Positions 30,805-40,540 of a stretch of DNA of 64,000 bases are shown one piece after another (position 1 is the stretch's first letter; each line of letters starts with the position of its first letter). The DNA lies in contig NZ_RBXO01000001.1 in the NCBI RefSeq assembly GCF_003634935.1, positions 7,651,501-7,715,500 of the forward strand, read 5' to 3'. This DNA comes from Saccharothrix australiensis (GTDB taxonomy: Bacteria > Actinomycetota > Actinomycetes > Mycobacteriales > Pseudonocardiaceae). Below the pieces are notes generated by a model, which saw only the letters and a list, made by a program, of their open reading frames with translations, was not told the DNA's origin and did no database searches. Both the position numbers and the translations under genes were made by a program.

Positions 30805-30830
30805 CAGCGCCGACCCACAAGTCGGCGCTG
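30805..30830 (-). terminator. Terminator after menJ
   Basis: The 10-bp stem CAGCGCCGAC/GTCGGCGCTG has a 6-base loop and, read on the minus strand, is followed by the T-rich TTTCGTTTTGCG. It lies 20 bases past the menJ stop and separates menJ from the nuo promoter region. Confidence 0.85.
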
Positions 30831-30850
30831 CGTCGGATAGCGGTGTGCGA

Positions 30851-32128
30851 TTAGGCCGTTGGGGCGAGTTTCGTGGCCGCCGTGATGATGCGGTCGAACG
30901 AGTCGCCGTCCTTCGGGTCGTAAAGGCCCGCGAGCAGCTTCAGGACCAGTTTCATCAGCGTCTTCCGAGGTAGGCCGTACTTCGTCGCGGTGCGCATGAC
31001 GGCCGGGTTGCCGATGAGCCGGCTGAAGACGTTGCCCAGCCGGTAGTAGCTGCCCAGCGCCTGCTCGATGCGCACGGGGTAGCCGTGCAGCGCGCGCTCC
31101 CGGCTCGCGCCCGTGCGGGCCAGGGCTTGCACGACGCTCTCCGCCGCGATCCGGGCCGACTCCATCGCGTAGCCGATGCCCTCGCCGTTGAACGGGTTCA
31201 CCATGCCGCCCGCGTCGCCGACCAGCAGCAACCCGTCCCGGTAGTGCGGCTTGCGGTTGAGCCCCATCGGCAGCGCCGCGCCGCCGATCCGGCCGACGGC
31301 GTTCTCCTCGCGGAAGCCCCACTCCTCGGGCGTGCCGTCGAGCCAGGACCTGAGGAGGGCTCGGTAATCCGTAGTCCCGTACGCCTTGGAGGTGCTGAGG
31401 ATGCCCAGCCCGACGTTCACCGTGCCGTCGCCCATGCCGAAGATCCAGCCGTAGCCGGGCAGCAGGACGTCGTTCGCGCGGTCCCACAGCTCCAGGTGGG
31501 ATTCGAGGTAGTCGTCCTTGGTGCGGGGGCTGGCGTAGTAGCGGCGGACCGCGACGCCCATCGGCTTGGCGTCGTCCTTCTGGATGCCGACGCTGAGCGC
31601 GAGCCGCGCGCTCACGCCGTCGCAGCCCAGCACGATCGGGGCCCGGTAGGTGACCGGCTCCCGGTCCGGCCCGGCCTTGGCGGTGACGCCGACGACCCGG
31701 CCGCGCTCGGTGAGCGCGCCGGTGACCGTGGTCCGCTCGCGCAGCCGCGCGCCCGCCTGCTGCGCCGTGCGGGCCAGCAGCTCGTCGAAGTCCTGGCGGG
31801 GCCGCACCACGCCGTAGGGCGGGAAGGTGGCCAGGTCCGGCCAGTCCAGCTCCAGCGTGACGCCGCCGCCGACCACCCGCAGGCCCCGGTTGTGCAGCCA
31901 GCCCGCCTCCTCGCGGGTGTCGATGCCCAGGTCGACGAGCTGCTTGACGCCGCGCGGCGTCAGGCCGTCGCCGCAGACCTTCTCGCGGGGGAACACCGAC
32001 TTCTCCAGCAGCAGCACGTCGAGGCCCGCGCGAGCCAGGTAAGCGGCGGCCGTGGAGCCCGCCGGGCCCGCGCCGACCACGATCACCTCGGCGTCCTCGC
32101 CTGCCTTGCGGCGGCTGGGAGTCGTCAT
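30851..32128 (-). CDS. menJ: Geranylgeranyl reductase family flavoprotein, probable menaquinone reductase
   Basis: A 425-residue FAD-dependent reductase. The Rossmann motif VIVVGAGPAGSTAAAYLARAG is at residues 15-35 (split GxGxxG), KVCGDGLTPRGVKQL near 50, and the second FAD motif LLVGDAGGMVNPFNGEGIGY near 295. This family includes mycobacterial MenJ, which saturates one isoprene unit of menaquinone. Placement among nuo, menG and a prenyl synthase makes the same role likely here. It has its own terminator and a degenerate Rex-type site just upstream. Confidence 0.85.
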   Translation of the reverse strand: MTTPSRRKAGEDAEVIVVGAGPAGSTAAAYLARAGLDVLLLEKSVFPREKVCGDGLTPRGVKQLVDLGIDTREEAGWLHNRGLRVVGGGVTLELDWPDLATFPPYGVVRPRQDFDELLARTAQQAGARLRERTTVTGALTERGRVVGVTAKAGPDREPVTYRAPIVLGCDGVSARLALSVGIQKDDAKPMGVAVRRYYASPRTKDDYLESHLELWDRANDVLLPGYGWIFGMGDGTVNVGLGILSTSKAYGTTDYRALLRSWLDGTPEEWGFREENAVGRIGGAALPMGLNRKPHYRDGLLLVGDAGGMVNPFNGEGIGYAMESARIAAESVVQALARTGASRERALHGYPVRIEQALGSYYRLGNVFSRLIGNPAVMRTATKYGLPRKTLMKLVLKLLAGLYDPKDGDSFDRIITAATKLAPTA

Positions 32129-32137
32129 CCCCGCTCC

Positions 32138-32155
32138 TTGTGCCTGGGTTCACAA
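32138..32155. promoter_or_regulatory. Degenerate Rex-type site upstream of menJ
   Basis: TTGTGCC-TGGG-TTCACAA keeps one full half-site (TTCACAA) and TTGTG of the other. It begins 10 bases upstream of the menJ start. A weaker Rex site here would tie menaquinone saturation to the same redox signal as nuo. Confidence 0.5.
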
Positions 32156-32212
32156 AGTCGAGGCCGAGTCTACTTGCGGCCTGCTGAGAGGCCCGTCAGC
32201 CGGGGCGGGCGG

Positions 32213-32908
32213 TCACGCGGCAGGCGGCTTGGTGGCGCGGTGGAGGGCGACCACGCCGCCGGTCAGGTTGAGCCAGGCGACGTCCTCCCACCCGGCCTTG
32301 GCGATGATCTCGGCGAGCGAGCGCTGGTCCGGCCACGTGCGCATGGACTCGGCCAGGTACTGGTAGGCGTCCGGGTTGGACGACACGAACCGGGCGACGA
32401 GCGGCAGCACCCGCAGCAGGTAGCGCAGGTAGACGAACCGGAACGGCCGGAACGTCGGCGTCGACACCTCGCAGACCACCAGGCGGCCACCGGGCCGGAC
32501 CACGCGGGCCATCTCGCGCAGGGCGGCCTCGGTGTCGTTGAAGTTCCGGATGCCGAACGAGACCGTGACGGCGTCGAACACCCCGTCCGCGAACGGCAGG
32601 CGCAGCGCGTCGGCGGCCACCTTCGGCACGGGCCGGTGCGCGCCGCCGAGCAGCATGCCGAGGGAGAAGTCGGCGGCGACGCACCAGGCGCCGGACGAGG
32701 CGTACCCGACGGTGGACACGGCGGTGCCCGCCGCGAGGTCGAGCACCCGCTCACCGGCGCGGGCGTCCAGGACCCGGCGGCTCCACTCCCGCCAGCGCCG
32801 GTCGAACCCCAGGGTCATGACGGAGTTCGTGCGGTCGTAGCCCTTGGCCACGCCGTCGAACATCTCGGCGACCTCGCGGGGGTTCTTGTCCAGACCTGCG
32901 CGCGACAT
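32213..32908 (-). CDS. menG: Demethylmenaquinone methyltransferase
   Basis: The last ring-modifying enzyme of menaquinone synthesis, methylating demethylmenaquinone with S-adenosylmethionine. It has 231 residues: the UbiE opening [20 protein letters not shown] near residue 13, SAM motif [17 protein letters not shown] near 56, and the family signature [20 protein letters not shown] near 114. It is separated from menJ by 84 bases that include the weak Rex-type site and could be co-regulated with it. Confidence 0.93.
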   Translation of the reverse strand: MSRAGLDKNPREVAEMFDGVAKGYDRTNSVMTLGFDRRWREWSRRVLDARAGERVLDLAAGTAVSTVGYASSGAWCVAADFSLGMLLGGAHRPVPKVAADALRLPFADGVFDAVTVSFGIRNFNDTEAALREMARVVRPGGRLVVCEVSTPTFRPFRFVYLRYLLRVLPLVARFVSSNPDAYQYLAESMRTWPDQRSLAEIIAKAGWEDVAWLNLTGGVVALHRATKPPAA

Positions 32909-32950
32909 GGCGAAAGCCTAGGTGACGCCCGCTGAGACCGGCATCCCGTC

Positions 32951-33009
32951 CACCGCCCACCGTGCCTGAGCAGCGTCGACGATAGCCCGATCGTGGTCGG
33001 TGGGCGGTG
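32951..33009. repeat. Inverted repeat between a glycosyltransferase gene and menG
   Basis: CACCGCCCACCG (32951-32962) pairs perfectly with 32998-33009, with a smaller inner stem (CGAT/ATCG). It lies in the 221-base gap that otherwise holds no gene. It may end the glycosyltransferase transcript or shape the menG leader. Confidence 0.5.
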
Positions 33010-33129
33010 TGCGGCGAGGGGGTGCGACGGCCGTCGCGGAGGGGGTTCCCGGCGGGGCGCGGTTCCCCGGCAGGACCGGGCTCCGGCCGGGTGCGGCGGT
33101 CGGCGTGACGGGGCCCGACGTGACGGGGC

Positions 33130-34239
33130 TCAGGCCGCGCGCAGCGCCGAGAGCATCCCGTCCACCGCCGCCTGCCACGGGTACTCCTCGGCCCGCGCCC
33201 GAGCCGCCGACCGGCGCGCCGGCTCGGGGCCGTCCAGCAGCGCGCTCACCGCGCTCGCGAACGCCGGCGCGTGGTCCGGCACCGCCGCGCCGCACCCCGG
33301 CCGCACGATCTCGCGCAGCGCCGACGACGCGGACACCACGACCGGCGTGCCGGAGGCCAGCGCCTCCAGGGCCGCCAGGCCGAACGTCTCGTGCGGGCCC
33401 GGCGCCAGCGACACGTCGGCCGTCGCCAGCAGGTCCGCCACCGCGGTGCGCCGCCCGACGAACCCGAGGAACGTCACCGGCAGGCCCGCCGCGCGGCGTT
33501 CCAGCGCCTCCCGCCGCGGCCCGTCGCCGGCGACGACCAGCCGCACCCGGTGGCCGGCGGCGTGGAGTTCGGCGGCGGTGTCGACGCTGCGCTCGACGTG
33601 CTTCTCCGGTGACAGCCGGCCGCAGTGCACCAGGAGGGCGTCCGCGCCCCTGGCCAGCTCCGCCCTGAGCGACCGGTCGTGGCGGGTGGGCGTGAAGGTG
33701 CGCAGGTCGACGCCCAGCGGCACGCGGGCCACGTTGCGCGCGCCGATGCGGTCGAACTCCTCGCGCGCGAAGTCCGTCGTGCACACCACCGTGTCGTACG
33801 AGGCGGCCATCCGCGCGTTCGCCCGGTCCGCGCACCGCCGCGCCCGGTCCGGCGGCAGGAGGAACTGCTCCAGCAGGCGGTCCAGCCGCTCGTGCGAGAC
33901 CACCGCGTTCGGCACGCCGCGCTCCGCCGCCCAGCGCCCCATGCCCCGCAGCGTCAACCGGTCGGAGACCTCCAGCCGCTCGGGGCGCAGGTGCTCCAGC
34001 AGGGCGCGCACGCGCCACGGGTCCACCGCCCGGTAGCCGCCCGTGCCGGGTATGCGGGGCGCGGGCAGCGTGACGCGGCGGACGGCGGGCGCGAGCCGGT
34101 CGTCCGCCCGTGTCGGTCCGGGCACCACGAGGGTCACCTCGTGGCCCGCCGCCGCGTACCCCCTGCCCAGGTGGTGGAGCGCGGTGCGCAGGCCGCCCGA
34201 GCGCGGGCCGTAGAAGTTCGCCAGTTGGACGATCCTCAT
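33130..34239 (-). CDS. GT4-family glycosyltransferase
   Basis: A 369-residue GT-B fold enzyme. The N-terminal domain starts [20 protein letters not shown] with the glycine-rich acceptor loop. The C-terminal nucleotide-sugar site has [13 protein letters not shown], then [20 protein letters not shown] (the E-x7-E motif). These features fit GDP-mannose or UDP-sugar dependent transferases; donor and acceptor cannot be read. Its ATG overlaps the stop of the MgtA-like gene by four bases, so the two act as a pair, probably on glycolipids at the inner face of the membrane. Confidence 0.82.
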   Translation of the reverse strand: MRIVQLANFYGPRSGGLRTALHHLGRGYAAAGHEVTLVVPGPTRADDRLAPAVRRVTLPAPRIPGTGGYRAVDPWRVRALLEHLRPERLEVSDRLTLRGMGRWAAERGVPNAVVSHERLDRLLEQFLLPPDRARRCADRANARMAASYDTVVCTTDFAREEFDRIGARNVARVPLGVDLRTFTPTRHDRSLRAELARGADALLVHCGRLSPEKHVERSVDTAAELHAAGHRVRLVVAGDGPRREALERRAAGLPVTFLGFVGRRTAVADLLATADVSLAPGPHETFGLAALEALASGTPVVVSASSALREIVRPGCGAAVPDHAPAFASAVSALLDGPEPARRSAARARAEEYPWQAAVDGMLSALRAA

Positions 34240-35339
34240 GCGGCGCGGCGCTCCGGCAGGCCCGCGACGGCGCGGTAGTGGCCGATCAGCTCGTCGCACA
34301 CCGCCGACCACGTCCGGCCGCGCACCCAGCGGCGGGCCGCGTTGCCGTACCGCCTGCGCCGCAACGGGTCGCGCAGCGCCAGCACGGCCGCGCGCAGTTC
34401 GCCGTCGGTGGTGAACAGGTAGCCGGTGTCCGGCCGCACGAGGTCGCGCGGACCGCCCGCGTCCGGCGCCACCACCGGCACACCGCTGGCCAGCGCCTCC
34501 TGCACGGCCTGGCAGAACGTCTCGTGCGGGCCGGTGTGCACGAACACGTCGAGCGACGCGTACGCCGCCGCCAGCTCCACCCCGCCCCGGAACCCGAGGA
34601 ACGCCGCGTTCGGCAGCTCGCGGCGCAACGCCGCCTCCTCCGGTCCCCCGCCGACGACCACGAGGCGGACGCCCGGCACGTCGTCGAGCGCGCGCAACCG
34701 GTCGACCCGCTTCTCCGGTGACAGCCTGCCCACGTAGCCGACGAGCAGCGCGCCGTCGGGCGCGAGCGAACGCCGCAAACCCTCGTCCCGCCGGGCCGGC
34801 GTGAACAGGTCGACGTCCACGCCCCTGCCCCACCGGTGGACCCGCGGGATGCCGTGCGTGCGCAACGCGTCCACCGCCCACGTCGACGGCGCGAGCGTGC
34901 GGTCGGCCTGCGAGTGCAGCCGGCGCGTCCACCGCCACGCGGCCCGCGCGGTCAGGCCCAGGCCGTAGTGGCCCGCGAAACCGGCGACGTCGGTCTGGTA
35001 GACGGCGACGGTCGGCAGGCCGAGCCTGCGCGCCGCCGACAGCCCGCGCGCGCCCAGCACGAACGGGCTGGCCAGGTGCACCACGTCGGGCCGGAAGTCG
35101 GCCAGGGCGGTCAGCACCCGGCGGGTCGGCACGCCGACCGGCAGCGAGCTGAACCGCGGCAGGTCGACCGCGGGCACGCGCACCACGGGCGTGCCGCGGT
35201 ACCGGTCGGGACCCGCGCCGGGCGCGACGACGAGGGCCCGGTGGCCACGCGAGCGCAGGTGCTCCAGCACGCGCAGGACGGAGTTGGTCACCCCGTTCAC
35301 CTGGGGCAGGAAGCTCTCGGTGACGATCGCTACACGCAC
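34236..35339 (-). CDS. mgtA: GT4 mannosyltransferase, MgtA-like
   Basis: This 367-residue enzyme resembles mycobacterial MgtA (Rv0557), an alpha-mannosyltransferase acting on glucuronosyl diacylglycerol; that homolog also lies beside men[21 protein letters not shown] at the N-terminus is diagnostic for this subgroup. [16 protein letters not shown] and [20 protein letters not shown] form the donor site. I prefer GTG 35339 because AGGGTGA lies upstream at proper spacing; GTG 35348 would add three residues. The symbol is by similarity in memory and synteny, so the exact acceptor is not certain. Confidence 0.75.
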   Translation of the reverse strand: MRVAIVTESFLPQVNGVTNSVLRVLEHLRSRGHRALVVAPGAGPDRYRGTPVVRVPAVDLPRFSSLPVGVPTRRVLTALADFRPDVVHLASPFVLGARGLSAARRLGLPTVAVYQTDVAGFAGHYGLGLTARAAWRWTRRLHSQADRTLAPSTWAVDALRTHGIPRVHRWGRGVDVDLFTPARRDEGLRRSLAPDGALLVGYVGRLSPEKRVDRLRALDDVPGVRLVVVGGGPEEAALRRELPNAAFLGFRGGVELAAAYASLDVFVHTGPHETFCQAVQEALASGVPVVAPDAGGPRDLVRPDTGYLFTTDGELRAAVLALRDPLRRRRYGNAARRWVRGRTWSAVCDELIGHYRAVAGLPERRAA

Positions 35340-35494
35340 GTCGATCACCCTGCGGTGCCGAGGACACGGCGGCGTGACGGATCGGGGAACGACGGTCGAA
35401 CTCCTCGCGTCACGGTTGACGTTGACCCGGAGATCGTCATCGCTTCACCTGGTGGTCGTGTCGCGGACACCAGGAGGGGTGAGACTAGTGCGGC

Positions 35495-36319
35495 ATGACC
35501 GTCTTGTCGTCCCGGCCCACCCAGCCCGTCGATCCCGGCCTGGTGTCGATCGCGCTGGAGGTAGCGGGCCGCCTCGCCAACGACGCGTCCGACGTCATCA
35601 TGGCGACGGCGGGCCGAGGCGCCCACCCCGATGACGACGAGTCGCCGTTCGACTGGGTGACCGACACCGACCGGACCCTCGAACGGCACACGCGGCGCGT
35701 GCTGACCGCGGAGTTCCCCGACATCCCGGTGTTCTGCGAGGACACCGACGCGGACGTGGCGGCGGACGCCGAGTTCCGCTGGGTGGTCGACCCGGTGGAC
35801 GGGACGGCGAACTACGTGGCGGGCGTGCCGTGGTGCGCGTACAGCCTGGCCCTGGTGGACCGCTGGGGCCCGGTCGTCGGCGTGGTGGCCGACCCCTACC
35901 GGGCGCAGATCTACGCGGCGGCGCGCGGGCGCGGCATGCGGGCGAACGGGACGCCGGTGCGGCTCGACGGGCTGCCCGCGAGTTCGATCGTGTGCACGGA
36001 GATGACCCGCACGGGGCCGTGGCCGGGTATGGGCGAGTTCATCTCGCGGGCGGCCGTGGCGGGCACCGGTGTCCGGGTGCTGGGCTCGAAGGCGCTGGCC
36101 GTGGCGCAGGTGGCGCTGGGGCACGCGGCGGCGGCCGTGCTGCACAGCTACCACGAGTGGGACGTGGCCGGGGCGGTGGCGCTGGCGGTGGAGTCGGGCG
36201 CGGCCGTGCTGGACCGGCGGGGCGAGGACGCGTCCCTGCCGGTGGACGGCCTGCTCGTGGCCGTGCCGGGGATGGCGGACGAGGTCCTGGAGTGGTGGCA
36301 GTCCTCCATGACCCGTTAG
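35495..36319 (+). CDS. Inositol monophosphatase family protein
   Basis: A 274-residue Mg2+-dependent sugar-phosphatase fold. The metal motifs are VTDTDRTLERHTRR (first aspartates, near residue 55), WVVDPVDGTANYVAGVPW (W-x-D-P-x-D-G-T, near 95) and the C-terminal EWDVAGAVALAVESGA (near 218). Members dephosphorylate inositol-1-phosphate, histidinol phosphate or nucleotide 3'-phosphates. Inositol phosphate is attractive beside the mannosyltransferase genes because actinobacteria make phosphatidylinositol mannosides, but this is inference. It is divergent from the MgtA-like gene over 155 bases. Confidence 0.85.
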   Translation: MTVLSSRPTQPVDPGLVSIALEVAGRLANDASDVIMATAGRGAHPDDDESPFDWVTDTDRTLERHTRRVLTAEFPDIPVFCEDTDADVAADAEFRWVVDPVDGTANYVAGVPWCAYSLALVDRWGPVVGVVADPYRAQIYAAARGRGMRANGTPVRLDGLPASSIVCTEMTRTGPWPGMGEFISRAAVAGTGVRVLGSKALAVAQVALGHAAAAVLHSYHEWDVAGAVALAVESGAAVLDRRGEDASLPVDGLLVAVPGMADEVLEWWQSSMTR

Positions 36320-36398
36320 CTGATCGGCCGAGGGGCACCGCTCGCGATGTGGTTTTTCCGCCGCAGTTTTTCCGCCGACCCCAACAGGGGCCGGTGGG

Positions 36399-37433
36399 TC
36401 AGGCGTCGTAGTCGACCGTGACCGACGGCGTCAGCGGCACCGCCTGGCAGGTCAGCACGAAGCCCTCGGCCACCTCGCGCGGCTCCAGGGCGTAGTTCCG
36501 CCGCATGTCGACCGCCCCGGACAAGACCCGCGCCCGGCACGTGCCGCACACCCCGCCCTTGCACGCGAACGGCAGGTCGGCGCGCACGCGTTGGGCCGCG
36601 TCGAGGATCGGCGTGCCGGCCGGCAGGGGCACGGTCGTCGTGCGGCCGTCCAGCACCACCACCGCCTCGGCCGGCGCGGCGCTCGACTCCTCGGCCCGGC
36701 GCGGCGGCGGTGGCGGCTCGTCCACGTAGAACAGCTCGCGGTGCACGGTCGACGGGTCCGCGCCGAGCGACGACAGCACCTCCTCCGCCTCCCGCACCAT
36801 CCCGTAGGGCCCGCACAGCCACCACTGGTCGACGGACCGGAACGGCACGACGGTGGCGCACAGCGCCCGGAGCTTCGCCCCGTCCAGCCGACCGCTGAAC
36901 AGCTCCACGTCCCGCGGCTCCCGCGACAGCACGTGCACGAGCTGGAACCGCGCCGGGTAGCGGTCCTTCAGGTCGGCCAGCTCGTCCGCGAACATCACGG
37001 TGTCCGCCCGCCGGTTGCCGTACAGCAGGGTCACCCGCGCGCCGTCCGCGAGCACCGTGGCCGCGATGGAGAGCGCGGGCGTGATGCCCGAGCCGGCGAC
37101 GACCAGGCCGTGGTGCCCGCCCCCGTCCGGCGCGAAGTTCCCCGCCGGCGGCAGGACCTCCAGCACGTCGCCGCACCGCACCCGGTCGACCAGGTGCTCG
37201 GAGAACAGCCCGCCGTCGACCCGCCGCACCCCGATCCGCGGCGGCGAGCCGACGGGCGCGCAGATCGAGTACGAGCGCCGCTGCTCGCCCATCCGCAGCG
37301 TCAGGTACTGCCCGGCGCGAAAGGCGAACGCGTCCGCCAGCTCGTCGGGCACGTCGAAGGTCACCGCGACGGCGTCCTCGCACAGCCGGTCGACGGCGGC
37401 CACGGTCAGCTCGTGGAACACCGGCCGCGCCAT
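36399..37433 (-). CDS. paaE: Phenylacetyl-CoA 1,2-epoxidase reductase subunit
   Basis: The 344-residue reductase passes electrons from NADPH through FAD and a 2Fe-2S cluster to the PaaABCE oxygenase. The ferredoxin-reductase-like part shows FRAGQYLTLRMGEQRRSYSI and VVAGSGITPALSIAATVLA. The C-terminal plant-type ferredoxin has ACKGGVCGTCRARVLSG with a later cysteine in GFVLTCQAVPL. The ATG overlaps the paaD stop as TGATG. It is the last gene of the operon. Confidence 0.93.
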   Translation of the reverse strand: MARPVFHELTVAAVDRLCEDAVAVTFDVPDELADAFAFRAGQYLTLRMGEQRRSYSICAPVGSPPRIGVRRVDGGLFSEHLVDRVRCGDVLEVLPPAGNFAPDGGGHHGLVVAGSGITPALSIAATVLADGARVTLLYGNRRADTVMFADELADLKDRYPARFQLVHVLSREPRDVELFSGRLDGAKLRALCATVVPFRSVDQWWLCGPYGMVREAEEVLSSLGADPSTVHRELFYVDEPPPPPRRAEESSAAPAEAVVVLDGRTTTVPLPAGTPILDAAQRVRADLPFACKGGVCGTCRARVLSGAVDMRRNYALEPREVAEGFVLTCQAVPLTPSVTVDYDA

Positions 37434-37921
37434 CAGATCTCCTTGACGTGCTCGAAGGGTTCGGCGCAGTCCGCGCACCGCCGCAGCGCCTTGCACGCCG
37501 TCGAGCCGAACCGGGACAGCTCGGTGGTCCGGGTCGACCCGCACCGGGGGCAGGCGACCCGCCGCGCCGGCGGCACGAGGTTCAGCGGCACCGGGCCGGC
37601 GGCGCGCGGCCCGAGGCGCGCCGGCGGCGCGATGCCGGCGGCCGCGAGCTTCCGCCTGCCCTCCTCGCTGATCCAGTCCGTGGTCCACGCGGGCGTGAGC
37701 GACAGCCGCACCTCGACGTCGGCGTACCCGGCGGCGCGCAGCGACCGGCGCAGGTCCGCGCCCATCTCCTCGATCGCGGGGCACCCCGAGTAGGTGGGCG
37801 TGATGGTCACCAGCACCCGCCCGTCCGCCTCGACCACGTCCCGCAGCACGCCGAGGTCGGCCAGCGTCAGCACCGGCAGCTCCGGGTCGGGTACCCGCGA
37901 GGCGACCTCCAGCGCGGTCAC
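37433..37921 (-). CDS. paaD: PaaD, metal-cluster assembly factor for the epoxidase
   Basis: A 162-residue MIP18/DUF59-type protein needed for cluster maturation of the Paa monooxygenase. The N-terminal domain has VPDPELPVLTLADLGVLRDV and TPTYSGCPAIEEMGADLRRS with its conserved cysteine. A C-terminal zinc-ribbon-like part reads CPRCGSTRTTELSRFGSTAC then RRCADC. GTG 37921 overlaps the paaC stop as GTGA; the preceding GTG at 37924 is an alternative. Confidence 0.9.
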   Translation of the reverse strand: MTALEVASRVPDPELPVLTLADLGVLRDVVEADGRVLVTITPTYSGCPAIEEMGADLRRSLRAAGYADVEVRLSLTPAWTTDWISEEGRRKLAAAGIAPPARLGPRAAGPVPLNLVPPARRVACPRCGSTRTTELSRFGSTACKALRRCADCAEPFEHVKEI

Positions 37922-38799
37922 CACGTCGCACCCGGCAGCGACCGGTGGACGTGCTGTAGCTCGGCCAGCAGGTAGCCCATCGCCTCGGTGTGCACGCCGT
38001 CGCGCCCCGCCCGCCCGGCGACCCGCGCGGCGGGCACGGGTTCCGGGCGGGTCAGCCCGGCGGCCCGGAACACCTCGGCCAGCACGCCGTCCACTTCGGA
38101 CCGGAGCGGGGCCGGGTCGACGCCCAGCCGCAGCTCCACCGCGTGCCCGGTGAACAGCTCGTCCAGGTAGGGCCACACCCGCCGCACCCCGGCGCGCATC
38201 CGCTCGTGCGACTCGGGCGTGCCGTCGCCGAGCCGCACGACCCACTGCGCCGCGTGGTCGCGGTGGTAGGCCAGCTCCTTCAGCCCCTTGGCGGCGACCG
38301 CGGCCACCACCGGGTCGGCGAACGCCCGCAGCCGCCCGTACTGCGCGACCTTCCACGACGAGAACACCAGCAGCCGCGCCATCGTGGTCGCGAAGTCGCC
38401 GCCCGCGCGCGGACCGCACTCGATCTCGGCGAGGTGCACGTTGCGGAACTCGCGCTCGTCGCGCAGGTACGCCAGCGCGTCCTCGTCCCGACCCGCGCCC
38501 TCGACCTCGCCCGCCCGCGTCAGCAGCAGCCGGGCCTGGCCGAGCAGGTCGAGGGCGATGTTGGCGAGCGCCACGTCCTCCTCCAGCTCGGGCGCGCGGG
38601 AGCACCACTCGGCCAGCCGCTGGGCCAGCACCAGCGCGTCGTCGCCGAGCATCAGGCAGTAGGCGAACAGGTCGTCCCGGTCCACAGTGGACGGTACGGC
38701 GCGGTCGACGCCGGGCAGCGGCTCCGCGAACCCCGTCCCGAACGCCCAGTGCGCGTCCTCCTGGTCGACCAGCGACCCGTAGGCGTTGTCGAAGCTCAT
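37918..38799 (-). CDS. paaC: Phenylacetyl-CoA 1,2-epoxidase structural subunit PaaC
   Basis: A 293-residue helical ferritin-like subunit that supports PaaA but does not hold the di-iron site. LGDDALVLAQRLAEWCSRAP, DVALANIALDLLGQARLLL and KGLKELAYHRDHAAQWVVRL are family segments. It forms the A2C2 core with PaaA. The ATG overlaps the paaB stop by four bases. Confidence 0.92.
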   Translation of the reverse strand: MSFDNAYGSLVDQEDAHWAFGTGFAEPLPGVDRAVPSTVDRDDLFAYCLMLGDDALVLAQRLAEWCSRAPELEEDVALANIALDLLGQARLLLTRAGEVEGAGRDEDALAYLRDEREFRNVHLAEIECGPRAGGDFATTMARLLVFSSWKVAQYGRLRAFADPVVAAVAAKGLKELAYHRDHAAQWVVRLGDGTPESHERMRAGVRRVWPYLDELFTGHAVELRLGVDPAPLRSEVDGVLAEVFRAAGLTRPEPVPAARVAGRAGRDGVHTEAMGYLLAELQHVHRSLPGATW

Positions 38800-39080
38800 A
38801 GGTGCGGCACGTCCTCGGGTATCGCGTAGAACGTCGGGTGCCGGTACACCTTGTCGCCGCTCGGCGCGAAGAACGGGTCCTTCTCGTCCGGCGACGACGC
38901 GGTGATCTCCGCGGCCGGCACGACCCAGATCGACACGCCCTCGTTGCGCCGCGTGTAGACGTCACGGGCGTTGCGCAGCGCCATCTCCGCGTCCGGCGCG
39001 TGCAACGACCCGACGTGCACGTGGTTGAGCCCGCGCTTGCCGCGGACGAACACCTCCCACAACGGCCACGACCCGCTCAT
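38796..39080 (-). CDS. paaB: Phenylacetyl-CoA 1,2-epoxidase subunit PaaB
   Basis: A 94-residue small subunit. [20 protein letters not shown] at the start and [20 protein letters not shown] in the middle are diagnostic. The ATG at 39080 overlaps the paaA stop by four bases. The protein bridges PaaAC complexes and is required for ring epoxidation of phenylacetyl-CoA. Confidence 0.93.
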   Translation of the reverse strand: MSGSWPLWEVFVRGKRGLNHVHVGSLHAPDAEMALRNARDVYTRRNEGVSIWVVPAAEITASSPDEKDPFFAPSGDKVYRHPTFYAIPEDVPHL

Positions 39081-40012
39081 GCCGCGCCCTCCCGGACCTC
39101 GCGGCGCTTGGCGGCGTGCGCCGCGGCGGCGGCACGCACCCACTCGCCGTCCTCGTGCGCCTTGCGCCGGTGCGCGACGCGCTGCGCGTTCGCGGGCCCG
39201 TTGCCCTGCACGACCTGCCAGAACTCGTCCCAGTCCGGCTGGCCGAAGTCGTAGTGCCCGCGCTCCTCGTTCCACCGCAGCGCCGGGTCGGGCAGCGTCA
39301 CGCCCAGTTTCTCGGCCTGCGGCACGGTCATGTCCACGAACTTCTGCCGCAGCTCGTCGTTGGTGTTGCGCTTGATCCGCCACGCCATCGACCGCTCGGT
39401 GTTGGCGCTCTCGGCGTCCGGCGGGCCGAACATCATCAGCGACGGCCACCAGAACCGGTCCACCGACTCCTGCACGAGGGCGCGCTGGGCGTCCGTGCCG
39501 CGCATCATCGTCATCAGCAGCTCGTAGCCCTGCCGCTGGTGGAACGACTCCTCCTTGCAGATCCGGATCATCGCCCGCGCGTACGGCCCGTAGGACGTCC
39601 GGCACAGCGGGACCTGGTTGCAGATGGCCGCGCCGTCCACGAGCCAGCCGATGGTGCCGACGTCGGCGTAGGACAGCGTCGGGTAGTTGAAGATCGAGGA
39701 GTACTTCTGCCGCCCGGAGATCAGGTTCCCGGTCAGCTCGGCCCGGTCCGCGCCCAGCGTCTCGGCCGCGGCGTACAGGTAGAGCCCGTGGCCCGCCTCG
39801 TCCTGGACCTTGGCGAGCAGGATCGCCTTGCGGCGCAGCGACGGCGCGCGGCTGATCCAGTTGCCCTCCGGCTGCATCCCGATGACCTCGGAGTGCGCGT
39901 GCTGCGCGATCTGCCGGATCAGCGTCCGGCGGTACCCGTCCGGCATCCAGTCGCGCGGCTCGACGCGGTGCTCCGCCGCCACGGTGCGCTCGAACTCCGC
40001 CTCCAGGTCCAT
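39077..40012 (-). CDS. paaA: Phenylacetyl-CoA 1,2-epoxidase catalytic subunit PaaA
   Basis: A 311-residue di-iron oxygenase that epoxidises the ring of phenylacetyl-CoA. Iron ligands lie in [20 protein letters not shown] (E-x2-H, near residue 76) and [20 protein letters not shown] (near 162). [20 protein letters not shown] is the family N-terminus. ATG 40012 ([10 protein letters not shown]) is preferred over an ATG 13 codons earlier, which adds a non-conserved stretch. It is the first gene of paaABCDE. No paaK ligase or PaaR/PaaX regulator is in the window, so the rest of the pathway lies elsewhere. Confidence 0.93.
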   Translation of the reverse strand: MDLEAEFERTVAAEHRVEPRDWMPDGYRRTLIRQIAQHAHSEVIGMQPEGNWISRAPSLRRKAILLAKVQDEAGHGLYLYAAAETLGADRAELTGNLISGRQKYSSIFNYPTLSYADVGTIGWLVDGAAICNQVPLCRTSYGPYARAMIRICKEESFHQRQGYELLMTMMRGTDAQRALVQESVDRFWWPSLMMFGPPDAESANTERSMAWRIKRNTNDELRQKFVDMTVPQAEKLGVTLPDPALRWNEERGHYDFGQPDWDEFWQVVQGNGPANAQRVAHRRKAHEDGEWVRAAAAAHAAKRREVREGAA

Positions 40013-40054
40013 GCGGCCGATGTTACACCTGGAGGCGGTTTTCGGGAACAAGTG

Positions 40055-40540
40055 TCACAAGCGCCGGCGGACCCACCAGGACAGGGGCAGCAGCACCGCC
40101 CACACGGCGAGCAGGAACGTCGAGATCGGCAGGATCGCCAGCGTCCAGGTGCGCTCGGCCACCCGCGCCAGCTCCGGGTCGGCGGTGTCGTACTCGATGC
40201 GCACGAGCTGACCGGGCTCCAGCCCCTCCGGGTACAGCACGCCCTGCGACGGGCTGTGCACCGCGCCGTCCGGGGTCGCGAACCGCACCACCGTCCGCTG
40301 GTACGAGACGGACACCACCTCGGCGGTCGCCTTGCCCAGCCGCCGCTCGATCGCCAGGTCGTCCCGCAGGCACGCGGCCAGCAGGATCACGCCGATCAGC
40401 GTCACCACCGAGCCGAGGACCAGCAGCGCCCGCGCGACCAGCAGCCCGACCTTCCGGCGACGACCGGTCCGCACCGCGTTGTCCACCACAACCGAGCAGT
40501 CTAGGGCCGCCCGGACGCGGTACCTCAGCCGCGAGTCCAT
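40055..40540 (-). CDS. DUF3592 membrane protein
   Basis: A 161-residue protein with two hydrophobic helices (LLVARALLVLGSVVTLIGVI and TLAILPISTFLLAVWAVLLP) flanking an extracytoplasmic beta-rich domain (TAEVVSVSYQRTVVRF, then GQLVRIEYDTADPELARV), the DUF3592 layout. A protein of this kind (Rv0556, from memory) also lies among menaquinone genes in mycobacteria. The function is unknown. The ATG at 40540 is only 12 bases from the divergent menF start, leaving no room for two promoters, so the true start may be a GTG near 40489. Confidence 0.7.
   Translation of the reverse strand: MDSRLRYRVRAALDCSVVVDNAVRTGRRRKVGLLVARALLVLGSVVTLIGVILLAACLRDDLAIERRLGKATAEVVSVSYQRTVVRFATPDGAVHSPSQGVLYPEGLEPGQLVRIEYDTADPELARVAERTWTLAILPISTFLLAVWAVLLPLSWWVRRRL

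Noticed and set aside
33000-33129. Open frames in the gap between menG and the glycosyltransferase gene
   Set aside because: They are Gly/Arg/Ala-rich shadows with no start signal. The gap is better explained by the inverted repeat and a leader.
40013-40054. A regulator site before paaA based on TGTTACAC and GTGTCACA
   Set aside because: The two elements do not form a true inverted repeat, and no PaaR/PaaX gene is nearby to support it.
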